A DNA stretch of 64,000 nucleotides from Psettodes erumei (taxonomy: Eukaryota > Chordata > Actinopteri > Pleuronectiformes > Psettodidae), in contig JAFBJZ010000450.1 of the NCBI GenBank assembly GCA_016785225.1, positions 270,001-334,000 of the forward strand, given 5' to 3'. Position 1 is the stretch's first letter. Every line of letters begins with the position of its first letter. Of the stretch, positions 31,379 to 41,171 are shown in pieces. The translations under genes and the position numbers were made by a program. Under the pieces are notes generated by a model. It was not told the origin of the DNA, did not search any database, and was given only the letters and a program-made list of their open reading frames with translations.

Positions 31379-31741
31379 TGATGACGCTCTACTGTGTGTG
31401 TCTGTGTGTTACAGAACAAAATGCATCCCAGGGAGTGGAACCGGGACGTCCAGTTCAGAGGTCGGGTCAGAATTCAGCTGAAGCTGGAAGACGGCGGCTT
31501 CTGTCAGGAGAAGTTCAGCTCACGTAAGTGTGTGTGTCTGTGTGTGTCTCTGTGTGTGTGTGTGTGTCTCTCTCGATCCAACACTGAGTTCTGGTCCGGT
31601 TCTCCTCCAGGTAAAGACGTGATGTTCTACGTCGCGGAGATGATCCCCAAACTGAAGACTCGGACCCAGAAGAGCGGTGGGGGGGACACCAGCTCTCAGC
31701 AGGGGGAGGGCGGGAAGAAGAGCAAGAAGAAGAAGAAATAA
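30322..31741 (+). CDS. srp19: Signal recognition particle 19 kDa protein
   Basis: Five coding exons: 30322-30359, 30938-31013, 31243-31314, 31415-31523, 31611-31741. The spliced product of about 141 residues contains RFICLYPVYINSKKTLAEGR, PADKAVENP, EWNRDVQFRGRVRIQLK and MIPKLKTRTQK, all hallmarks of SRP19. It ends in the usual lysine-rich tail (KKSKKKKK). SRP19 binds the SRP RNA tetraloops of helices 6 and 8, promotes SRP54 loading and thereby co-translational targeting to the ER. All splice sites are GT-AG and phases agree. AATAAA follows at 31948-31953. Confidence 0.96.
31326..31375. repeat. (CA)n in srp19 intron 3
   Basis: About 50 bp of CA dinucleotides starting 11 bp after the exon 3 donor. 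Confidence 0.95.
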
Positions 31742-31947
31742 GACGCAGAACTTTTTCTGTTTTTTAAAGAAACCTGCGTTCATTGATCATTGGTTGTTTG
31801 GGTCGGGCTCGGGCAGAATCGGTCCCTGAACCCGTTTTTTTTTTTTTAAGGTAAATGTAAGTGAGCTGCTGCAGCTCACTGAGGGAGACCAGCTTTGTTA
31901 CCCCCCCATGTTCTGTTGAGGTCATCAGGTCCGGTTGAGACGAGATG

Positions 31948-31953
31948 AATAAA
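31948..31953 (+). terminator. srp19: Polyadenylation signal of srp19
   Basis: AATAAA about 207 bp after the stop, followed within 20 bp by a T-rich element. Confidence 0.75.
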
Positions 31954-32152
31954 ATTCTGTTGTCAACAAATTTTTTTCTTTTTTTTTTTTTTTTTTAACA
32001 TTCATCTCCATCGTGTCGGGTTCTGAGACAGGAAGTAGTATTTTATTTTGAAGCTTTAGCTTCCTGTCGCCAGGTGCCGGATGCGTGAATGAATCAGCTG
32101 GAACCAGTAAGGGTCAGGACCTGGACCCGTTCAATGTGAACACATGCAGTCA

Positions 32153-32191
<39 letters not shown>

Positions 32192-32323
32192 GGGGCGGGG
32201 TTAATAGAAATACACAACTTGAACTGTGCAACATCATGAGTTTAATCACTGGAAACAGACTTGTTGATATAAACGTGGAGGAAAAGTCGGATCAGAACAG
32301 AACCAGCGTCATACCAGGAAAAC

Positions 32324-32329
32324 TTTATT
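32324..32329 (-). terminator. Polyadenylation signal of the SUEL-lectin gene
   Basis: AATAAA on the minus strand, 95 bp after the lectin stop codon. Confidence 0.7.
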
Positions 32330-32423
32330 GAGTTCAGACACGTTTACACACAGGAGACGCTCAGAATGGAAAACATCAGGGTTGAGTCGTGCGTCTGCGT
32401 CCGCAGCGACGAACGATAAAGTT

Positions 32424-33938
32424 TTACAAAGCTTCGGGCTTCGCGGCCGATTTGTCGTCACCTGCAGAGGAAACAAACGCAGGTGAGCGTGACAAACGAC
32501 AACGAAACACGCAGAGACGCACAAACGGAGAGGTTTGAAGCGATTTGTGAAATGAACCACCAGGGGGCGCAACGTGTGATTTTAAATACGTGACGTCATC
32601 GTGAGGGACTCTCCACACGTTGGGTTTTATTAACTGAGCGGAGAAAAGTAAAATTAAAAATAATCTAATCATAATAATTTGTGTACGTACAGTCGGGCTT
32701 GGGCGGGGGCGGCGGTGGAGGTGGAGGGGGCGGCGGCTTGGCGCAGGTGTAGGACACCTCCAGGTAGCGGGTCTGCTCCTTGCAGGGGTACTCGCCGAAC
32801 ACGAACTCGGTGACCGGGACCTTGCAGGACCTCCTGTTACCGCAGCTGGAGACAGAACCAGAACCAGTTTGTGAGAACTTCATTTGGCCGAGACGTTTCG
32901 CAAAGCATCGTGGGATTGGACGGGGAGCTCGCTCACAGATCCTCCACCACCATCTCAGCCCAGGGGAAGGAGCAGTAGGTGTCGGGTCCGTCGTCCGGGT
33001 GGCGCTTCCCCTCGCCGCACCTCGTCCCCACGCCGACCTTGTACAGGATGTGCTCCAGGTTTATGTTGGTGCCGCTATCTGGGGGTGAGGAGGGGGGAGG
33101 GAGGGGTGAAGTGTCAGCCAGCAGCTGGTTTAGCTTAGCTTAGCACAAAGAGTGGAAACGGGGGGAAACTGCTAGCGTGACGTGACCGCGCCCAAACTCC
33201 CCGATCTGCACCGAATCTGAACCAGAGCCAGAGGTCCGGGCTGTCGGCCGGGCGTTACGAGCCGGATTGGGTCGCGCTAACGGCAAAGTGTTCGGTGTTG
33301 GTTCCGGTTCTGCAGGAGAGCGGGTCTGTTTGCTTACCGCAGGCAATCTCAGCGGTGTCGTTGTGACAGGCGTAGATGACCTCGCCCTCTGTTCAGAAAG
33401 ACACGGGTTCAGAGAGGAAGACCCCACCACCATCATCATCATCATCGTCATCGTGCACCTGGATCCCACACACAGCTGTGTGCTGGCGTTAACAGGTGAA
33501 CTTAAACTGCAGCGTCATCGCTCACTCACCTGCAGCACGAGTCAAGTACCAGGCTGCAGCCAGCACTGAAAACACAACACAGGTGCGTGTTACAACCAGT
33601 GTAACACAACTGTAACACAAACTATTCTGACTGAAGCATAAACCCACAGTCAGATATTTATCACAACTTGATCTGAAAAGACAAAAAAGAAGAAGAGCGT
33701 CCTGAGATGTTGTGAAGAAGCTGAAATGTGTCCGTGAGCAGTTTGATGGGATCAGGCTACGAGGAGTCAAACACAGAAGAAGAAGAGAAGCTGCGCTCTG
33801 ACTCGTTCGATCTGTGTTTGACTCCTCGTACTCCGAACAGAAGCTGAACCTGCGCTCTGACTCGTATGAATCCCTGCTGAAATAAAGGAAGAGCAGGAAA
33901 CACTCACCGGCGACGGTGACGAGCCTCAGTGCGACCAT
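32424..33938 (-). CDS. Secreted SUEL/rhamnose-binding-type lectin domain protein with polyproline tail
   Basis: Six coding exons: 33938-33908, 33565-33530, 33388-33338, 33078-32937, 32845-32691, 32461-32424. They total 453 nt, giving 150 residues with consistent phases. The first two exons form a signal peptide (MVALRLVTVAVLAAAWYLT). One galactose/rhamnose-binding (SUEL) lectin domain follows, recognised by the C-terminal half CGNRRSCKVP, FVFGEYPC, RYLEVSYTC and nine cysteines. Then comes a run of twelve prolines and a short acidic-basic end (DDKSAAKPEAL). Fish lectins of this class are egg or mucosal proteins that bind L-rhamnose and D-galactose on microbes. Here the family YGR and DPC sugar-site motifs are not conserved (YPC replaces DPC), so binding may differ. 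A TATAAATA element lies 45 bp upstream of the ATG. Confidence 0.82.
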
Positions 33939-33982
33939 GTTGGCGTCTCCTCTTCGCTCTGACGGCAGCATCTGGACGTCCA

Positions 33983-33994
33983 GGTATTTATACC
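33983..33994 (-). promoter_or_regulatory. TATA box of the lectin gene
   Basis: The minus strand reads GGTATAAATACC, about 45-55 bp upstream of the start codon. It implies a tissue-regulated, focused promoter with a very short 5' UTR. Confidence 0.7.
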
Positions 33995-33999
33995 TTTCT

Positions 34000-34950
34000 C
34001 CTGACAGCAGACAGGCAGACGCCTGTCACGCCCCCCCCCCAACACTGAAGGCATGCGGGGGCCTCCTGACCCAGATGTGCTGGATGTGTAAAACCCTGCG
34101 GAGCGGCGGGAGACAGGTCTATAAAGCTGCAGGTTTCTGGAGCCTTAACGCTTTCGGTCCCAGCTGCTCCTCGTTCTTCTCCACACGTCTCATTAAGGAG
34201 CTGGAGGCCCGAAGGAAAAACATCTGGATCTGTTCAAGCCGGGGCGGCCCGGATCCACAACGTGAGCTGGTTTTGAAGAACCTACGGCAGCACACGTATC
34301 AGGTCTCTGCGGGGACTTCAGTGCAACGCTCAACTTTCATCCCTAAAAACCGGCTGAGGCTCTCACAGAGACCTGAGCCCACACCTCAACACACACCCAT
34401 TCAAGAGGTCCAGTTTAGTGAGGTGCTGAAACGACCGAGCCCATCAGAGCTTCAAAGGCAGGATGAAGATGTCGAAGACGTCGTCTTCTTCGACCGGAGA
34501 GAAGTCCGAGACTTTAAGATGGATGTTTTTGTCAACAAGAACCGAGAGGGTGATCCGCGAGGTTCTACTGGCCCCGTGCTCAGGACCCACTGAGAAATGT
34601 CCCAGCATGCACCAGCAGCCTTTATGAAGCAGGAGTCCAGGTGGCGGCCTCGGCCTCGTAAATACCAGAGTCCAGCGCAGCAGGTCACAACTGAGGCCCA
34701 CGTCATTACAACCTCGCAGAACTGACACTGTTGATCCACTGTGTTCATTTATATATATGATGCTTCTTATCCAAGTTGCAGGAACAACAAATCATAACTT
34801 GACTTTATGTTTATCGGTTGGAATCAGAAAAGGGTTCTATGAAAGGCAAAGGCCTCCAGATAAGGCTTATTATACTAAAATAAAGTATCATTCATTGAGT
34901 TTTATCATTTAATTGGGACAGAAAGGTCAGATTCTGCTTGGACAAAAGTC
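34000..34950. other. Intergenic, no gene recognised
   Basis: A 225-codon plus-strand frame (33916-34593) overlaps the lectin first exon and promoter. It has no family resemblance and no matching splice pattern, so I treat it as chance. Nothing else supported. Confidence 0.5.
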
Positions 34951-34989
34951 GTATACTTTATTTTGAATACATAGACATGTTACAGTTAC

Positions 34990-35700
34990 ATCAGAACATA
35001 AAGCCATAAAGGAAAAAGAATTAATATCGTGTGCCATTAGCACGTATCTCGGCAATGACTCCTGCAGGACTCCCAGAATTCATCAAGATTCTTTGGTTTC
35101 ATCTTCCAGGCCTCCTCCTTCATCTTACCCCAGACATGCTCAGTAATGTTCATGCCTGGTGACTGGGCTGGCCAACCTGGAGCACCTTGACCTTCTTTGC
35201 TTTTGGGAATTTTGATGTGGAGGCTGAAGTACGAGAAGGAGCGCAATCCTGCTGAGGAATTTGCCCATTTTTGTGGTTGGGAATTTAATGGGGAGCAAGG
35301 ATTCCTTGATACCTCGGGCTGTTGATGTTGCCTTCCACTCTGCAGATCTCTCGCACACCTCCATACTGGATGTAACCCCAAACCATGATGTTTCCTCTAC
35401 CAAATTTGACTGATTCCTGGGTGAATCTTGGATCCATGCAGGTTCCAAGAGGTCTTCTGCAGTATTTGCAGTGATAGGGATGCAGTTCAATGCATGATCC
35501 ATCAGAAAAATCAACCTTCTGCCCCTTTTCCCCTGTCCATCCTTTCTGCAAGCTGTGGGCACTGGCAAATGCAACATGATTCTTGGTTATCTTCTGTTTT
35601 AGGTACGGTATACATTCGATTACATTACAGTATTTTACAGTTTTAGTTAAACCCAAATGAGGCAGCAACAGTCAAAGCAGGGTGACTGTCTGAAGGCAGA
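34990..35700 (-). mobile_element. Decayed Tc1/mariner-type transposon
   Basis: Minus-strand fragments of a Tc1-like transposase in more than one frame. They include a FSDGSCIEL segment (first catalytic Asp), GNIMVWGYIQYGGV, QQDCAPSRT (second Asp) and GWPAQSPGMNITEHVW (the Pro-Ser-Pro...Glu-His-Val-Trp region with the third acidic residue). The N-terminal helix-turn-helix part is missing and the frames are broken, so the copy is dead. I could not define terminal inverted repeats by eye. Confidence 0.8.
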
Positions 35701-35823
35701 TACGCAGTAAAAGGCGTGTAAGGTGTACCCCTAACAACACAAACAACAAAGATGATATTATGTGTATCTTTAATAAATCCTTAAAAATCAAGGTGCTACC
35801 AACGCGGTACAGTGGAGGTTTCA

Positions 35824-38800
35824 TCAGCAGATGGTACATTTCTTTTTGTATTTCTCCTTCAGATCATTTAATTCTTTCTCTTGTCTCCTCTTCAAGACTT
35901 CCAGACTTTGGATTTTTTCATCCTTGTTCTTCATTTCTTGTTTCAGTTGTTTTTTTATGGTGGTGGAGAGATCTTGTAACAGGTTGTAGTCCTTGCTGTG
36001 CATCTCGTCGGCCTCTTGCATTTCTTCCTCGTGCTGCTGCTTCAGATCCTCGAGTTCCTCAGTGTGTTTTTCCATCAGCGCCTCAAAGTCTTTGGTGTAT
36101 TTGACTTTGAAGTCATTGAGCTCTTCAGCTTGTCTTCTGGCCTCCTCTTCATATTTCTTCTTCATTTCCTCCAGTTTTTTCTCATATTTTTCCTCCAACT
36201 CTTTCCTCTCCTTCTCCTCCTCTTCTCTTCTGGTTTGATCTTCCAGTTTTCTTTTCAATTCATTTTCCTCTCTTTCCCGCTTGTATGCATCTTGGAGCTT
36301 TTGAATTCTTTTTTCCTCCTTCTTTCGGCTTAGCTGGCTTTCATGATATCGTTTGTCCCACCACTCTTCTCTTTCCTTCTCCCAGGTCTCTCGCTCTCTC
36401 CTCAGCTCCTCTCTACTCTGCTCCAGCTCTTTGTCAATCATCTCTTTTTCTTTGGATTCGGAGTTGATTTTTTTCTCCAAATCTTCACGTTTTCTTTCCC
36501 AGTCCCGTCGCTGAAGTTCCTCCTGTTCTTTCCTCTTCCTGTCTTCTTCCTCTCTCCTCTCCTGCTCTTTCTTTCTCTCCTCACGCTCTCTCTTTATGTT
36601 TTCCTCCTTCTCCCTCAGCTGTTTTTCTCTCTCTTTTCTCTCCCGTTCGATTGCTGTTGTCTGTTCTTCAATTCTTCTCTTCATCGCTTGCATCTCTTCT
36701 CTGTGTTTTCTCTCGAACTCCTCCCTCTCTCTCATCATCTTGTCTTCCTTCTCCTTCAGGAGCCTCTTCATTTCCTTCTGTATCGATGCTTCGGCTTCTT
36801 GCAACATCTCATTGGTGTAGCAACTGCCTCCATTTTCCGTCACCATGTTGTCGATCTTGTGAATCAGCTCACTGACTTGTGTTTTGTTGGTTTTGTCGCG
36901 GTTGTTGAACATGTGGTATCTTCCTCCACAGTCATTGATCAGCTTCTTACAGGAATCATGGCTCTTTGTTTCAATGTATTCTTCAATGGACAGCTCATTC
37001 TCCTCCAGCGTATCTCCTCCAGTGAAAAGAATGGTAGTGAACTTCTCACAGTTCTTCCCAAAACATGTTTTGATTAAATTCAAAGTCTCCTTCTCCTCCA
37101 GTGTGAACCTGCCAATCCCTAACACCAACAGGAAGACATGTGGACCTGGAGCCAGGAGACTGATGCATTTCACCATCTCCTCGTTGACCTGTTCATGGGA
37201 CAAACTGTTGTCAAACAGACCAGGAGTGTCGACCACCACCACAGGGCGACCGTCTACGACGCTTCGTGCTTTCTGACACCATTTGGTGACTGACGTCTGG
37301 CTTGATTCGGCTTTAAACTCCCTTCTTCCCAGGATGGTGTTTCCTGAGGTGCTCTTTCCACTGCCAGTCTTCCCTATCAGCACAATCCTGAGACACTCTG
37401 GACTTTGTGTCTCATCGTCCCCTGCAACATTTCATAAAAGCCTGAGTGAGACAAGAGAGTGTAACATTGACATGATTTAGGACAATGATTATGGCTTAAA
37501 ATACTTACGGTTGTTCTGTCTTTTGCTTTTAAGCTTCTCAAGTTCGGCCTTTTGCCCAGTGATCTGTTTCTGTTGTTGAAGGATCTTTTCTATTTGTGAA
37601 TGTGCAAATGTTTCTGTTGTGTAGCCGCACAGTTTGTTGTTGGAAGATATCATCTCTTCCACACTGTCCAGCATTTTAGAGACCTGCTGCTTGTCCCTGA
37701 TGTTGAGAACAATTGATTGTCCTCCACAGCTCTGAAGCAGATCTTGGATGTCTCGGTTCTGTCTTACAAAGTTAATGACAGCTGGATCAGCAGGATCGAA
37801 CTCCACAGTGAACAGGATCACAGTGAAGTCTTTGACCCGAGAGCCGAATATCTTCTGGATGGTGTCCAACTCTTTCTTGTCATTAACGGTGAGGGAACCC
37901 ACAGGTATGACCAGGACAAAGGCGTGGACGCCCTCAGGATCACAGAGGGACAGACACTTGAATGATTCCTTCATCGCTGCCTCCAGAGGTTTTCCATACA
38001 AGACAGGCAGCTCCACCAGGGAAACCTGGCGTCCACACACCTGTCCCTGATGTCTGATGTACTGTGGATGAAGCTCTGTCCGACCTAAAAGGGCCTCGGC
38101 TGCTGACGTCTTCACTGCTCCTCTCCTCCCACACAGGAGAAGCTTCAGAGCTGGTCTGATCTTTTCCTTTGTAATCTCTTCAATCTTCTCCATCAATGAA
38201 CTATAGCTGTCTTCAGACGTCCAGTAGTGCCTTCCTTCACAGTCTGTAAGGAGTGCATTGAGAGGTTTGGTCATTTCGATCCCATCATGTGTTATGATGA
38301 CCATTGAGTGTTTAAAAGCATCTGGACCAAACAAGCTCAGGATGAACTTCAGTGTTTGTCTGTTGTCCTCAGTGAAATCAGAAGGCTTCACGACCAGCAA
38401 CACGACATTTGGACCAGGAGGACAAAGGGTCATACAGCTCCACACTTCTCTTCTTATGGCTTCCTCATCCAGACTGTACATGTCTGGAGCTTTCACCACT
38501 GTCAGTGATTTTCCTCTCCACTCTCCATAGGTGGCCACACTTTGCTTGGTTGGAGAATGTTTTAAAAAATGAAAACCTTGGTACCCCACGATCAAGTTAC
38601 CGAGTTTTGTCTTTTTGTCTTCACTTTTTCCCAGCATCACAATCCTGAGATCAGAGGCTGTAACACAGAGACAAAGACTTGACTGACAGCGTGCTGCACA
38701 AACACAAATGAGGCGTGGATGGTGGGGTGGTGGATGGAAGCACATCTATCAGCCCTGAAGAACCATTTCAAGAACGATACGGTAGGCGATAGTAGCATAT

Positions 38801-41171
38801 GAAAGGACGTAAAATATGTTCATTTAAACACTGTGAGGAATTGTTGGATGTGTTCAGGTGAATCAACAAATAAGTGATGAGCACTGTGATGACTCTACTC
38901 ACTGTGAGACAAAGGGTTTCCCCCTGAGTGTGACAGTTGTGGAGGGGTTTGTCCACCCAAATGCAGTCCTGGGAGAAGATGACATCATTAACTCAGTGTT
39001 GAATAAAGTATGATTGTGTGTTTGCATTTCCTCGTCAGGATGATTTACTTACCAGCAGCTTTCACAGCATCTGTGATTTGAGTCCATAGTTTCTTTTGTT
39101 TTGGGCTGTGATGACCACCTGCTGAAGTTGTTGATGGATCCTCATACGACTCATAGCAAACATGCTCTCCGTTGTTCTTTTCTACAATCCTACCCAAGCG
39201 TGTCAACAACTCTGAACGTTCCATGTTCTTCAGTGTCATGTATCTGTAGTGACATTTGTTAACCATGTCTTTAAATGGTGGACTTTTCCTGAATGCTTCC
39301 ATCAAACTTGAACTCTCCTGTCTGGGTAAAATCAGAATGAGCGAATGATCAAATGATTGATCACTGAAGTTTTGAAGGACTCTGCAGAGCCTCAGTTTGT
39401 GTTCCTCAGTGAAGTCTTCAGGCTGGAGAACCAGCAGGAACACATGAGGTCCAGGAGCACATTGTGTTGCACAATCTTTTATAAACTCTGTGAGTTTGTC
39501 CATAGAGGTGTTTGAATGTGGCAGCTCTGGGGTGTTGATGAGGACTATTTTTCTCTCCTCGTATGGTGAACTGACTCTTACACAGATGTCATTTGCTTTG
39601 TCGAACACAGGAGCTCCGAGTATTAAGTTCCCCACCATTCTCCTCTCAGGCCAGCTGATTCCCAGCAGAACAATCCTCAGTTCAGATACTAAAATGAAAA
39701 AAGAATCACAAAAGTCAGTAAAGTGTACATTTGATTGAAACAGACGACCCTCAGCCACCCCCCTTAAATAGAGGGGAATGTATATGGAGGGTATGGACAT
39801 GACAAAACAGAACTACATCCTGACGACTTGTATTAAGCCACAGTTTCTCGCCGTTCTCTGAGAACCTGTACTGGAAATCTTACTTTCTACAATATGGGAC
39901 CTTTATCTACCACAGCACTTAATTTGAGACCGCCAAGACAGAGAAATACATTGATCTTTAAAAACGCTTCTCCCCCAAGTCCTCCAGCTCAGTTCCTCAA
40001 AGGGTTCCTTTAAGCAGCAATGTACAATATACCCAGTCTGGTTACGACGCTTCTCGGGCGCCTCCCCTTTCGAGGTTGACCCGGAACATCCAACTGGGAA
40101 AAGCCCCGCGGGTAGACCAAGAGGTCTCTGTAGGGACTGAGTCTCTCAGCTGGCCTGGGAAGGCCTCAGGGCCCTCCAGGAAGGGTCCTCCAGGAAGTGC
40201 TGGAAAACATCACTGGGGAGATTAATGTCTGGAGGCCCCTGCTCAGCCTGCTGCCCCCACCACCCAGTTCTGGATAAACCAAAGAGAATACACTGGAAGG
40301 ACGGATGGGAACTTTGTGAAACTGTGTCTTAAAGTGAGGCCCCTTATCAAATCGTACCTGCTGTAACTACCACGAGATGTCTTTCACAAGTTCTTGCACT
40401 TAATTCATCAAATCCTTTCCGATGTAATATTTTACTATTGACGGGGAGCTTTCTTTTAAAACTCATATCAAAAATTTAATCTCCAAATTAAGGGTAAAGC
40501 TTGTTCTTTTACAGAAACAAATCATGTTTCTCGGAAGCTCCTGATTTCAGCTACCTCCTGTGCTTCAACCAGCTGCCTCCGATCTTTGACCCCAGTCCAT
40601 CGTTGCACCTTGAGGTTTATCAGCGGTTGCAGCCGCCTTACCCAACCCTGTGAACTGTATGACAAAGCTGACATGCCTTCCTTGAATATCAGACCATATA
40701 CACATTGGATGAATCTGGTTTATTAGGCTCTTACCTAGGCCTTTTGCTCCATCTTAAAAAATCAACGGCAGAAATCTTTCAAAACAGTGCCTGTGTTTTT
40801 AAATCATAAATTGTTATTGTCTTTTAATTTTATATTTTAATTGCCACTGTAACAAACAGCTTTTTCAACTTATATTGTCAAGTTGTTTGTACTTTGCATT
40901 TGTTATGTATGTTTTAACATTATTGTTTGTCTTGTTTTATGACTTTCTTATCCAGGTCACCCTTGTGAAAGTCAAAGTCTCAATGGGTCTTTTACCGGTT
41001 AAATAAATAAGAGCAGGACTGAGTCATTTACATTTGGAGCGGTTGGTGCACACATTCACGGTCTCAGTCCTCGCTGTGCTGCAGTTTAAAGTTGAGATCT
41101 GTCAGTTTTTAACACTGATTCTGAACTCCAGATCAATGAAGCTTGGACTCACCTGGAGCTGCAGCCGCCAT
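35824..41171 (-). CDS. GTPase IMAP family protein with four AIG1-type domains (GIMAP8-like)
   Basis: Five coding exons: 41171-41153, 39688-39053, 38968-38903, 38657-37509, 37421-35824. They sum to 3468 nt (1155 residues) with matching phases. Exon 1 encodes only MAAAAP. Exon 2 holds G domain 1 (SELRIVLLGISWPERR), exon 4 holds domains 2 (SDLRIVMLGKSEDKK) and 3 (LKLLLCGRRGAVKTS), and exon 5 holds domain 4. Only domain 4 has a canonical P-loop (GKTGSGKSTSGN) and DTPGLFD switch region. A long Glu/Lys/Arg coiled coil of roughly 290 residues follows, ending KKCTIC, which fits a CaaX prenylation box. GIMAPs are membrane-associated GTPases of lymphocytes and immune defence, expanded in fish. The first three domains look like nucleotide-free scaffolds. 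Mammalian GIMAP8 has three G domains, so four is notable. Confidence 0.88.
39960..40330 (+). mobile_element. Non-LTR retrotransposon 3' fragment
   Basis: In GIMAP intron 1. The stretch reading GGTTACGACGCTTCTCGGGCGCC... through AGGCCCCTGCTCAGCCTGCTGCCCCC matches, from memory of fish genomes, the conserved 3' end of a common vertebrate LINE. I cannot name the subfamily safely. Confidence 0.45.
40900..41012 (+). mobile_element. Probable LINE tail
   Basis: The sequence CTCAATGGGTCTTTTACCGG ends in TTAAATAAATAA, the form of a LINE 3' terminus with a short terminal repeat. It lies in GIMAP intron 1. The AT-rich DNA between this and the fragment at 40 kb may be one element. Confidence 0.45.

Noticed and set aside
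33916..34593. 225-codon plus-strand frame
   Set aside because: It overlaps the lectin first exon and TATA box, shows no domain, and has no supporting splice or poly(A) signals.
36343..37077. 244-codon Phe/Leu/Ser-rich plus-strand frame
   Set aside because: It is the antisense shadow of the GIMAP coiled coil; Glu/Lys/Arg codons read backwards give Phe/Leu/Ser.
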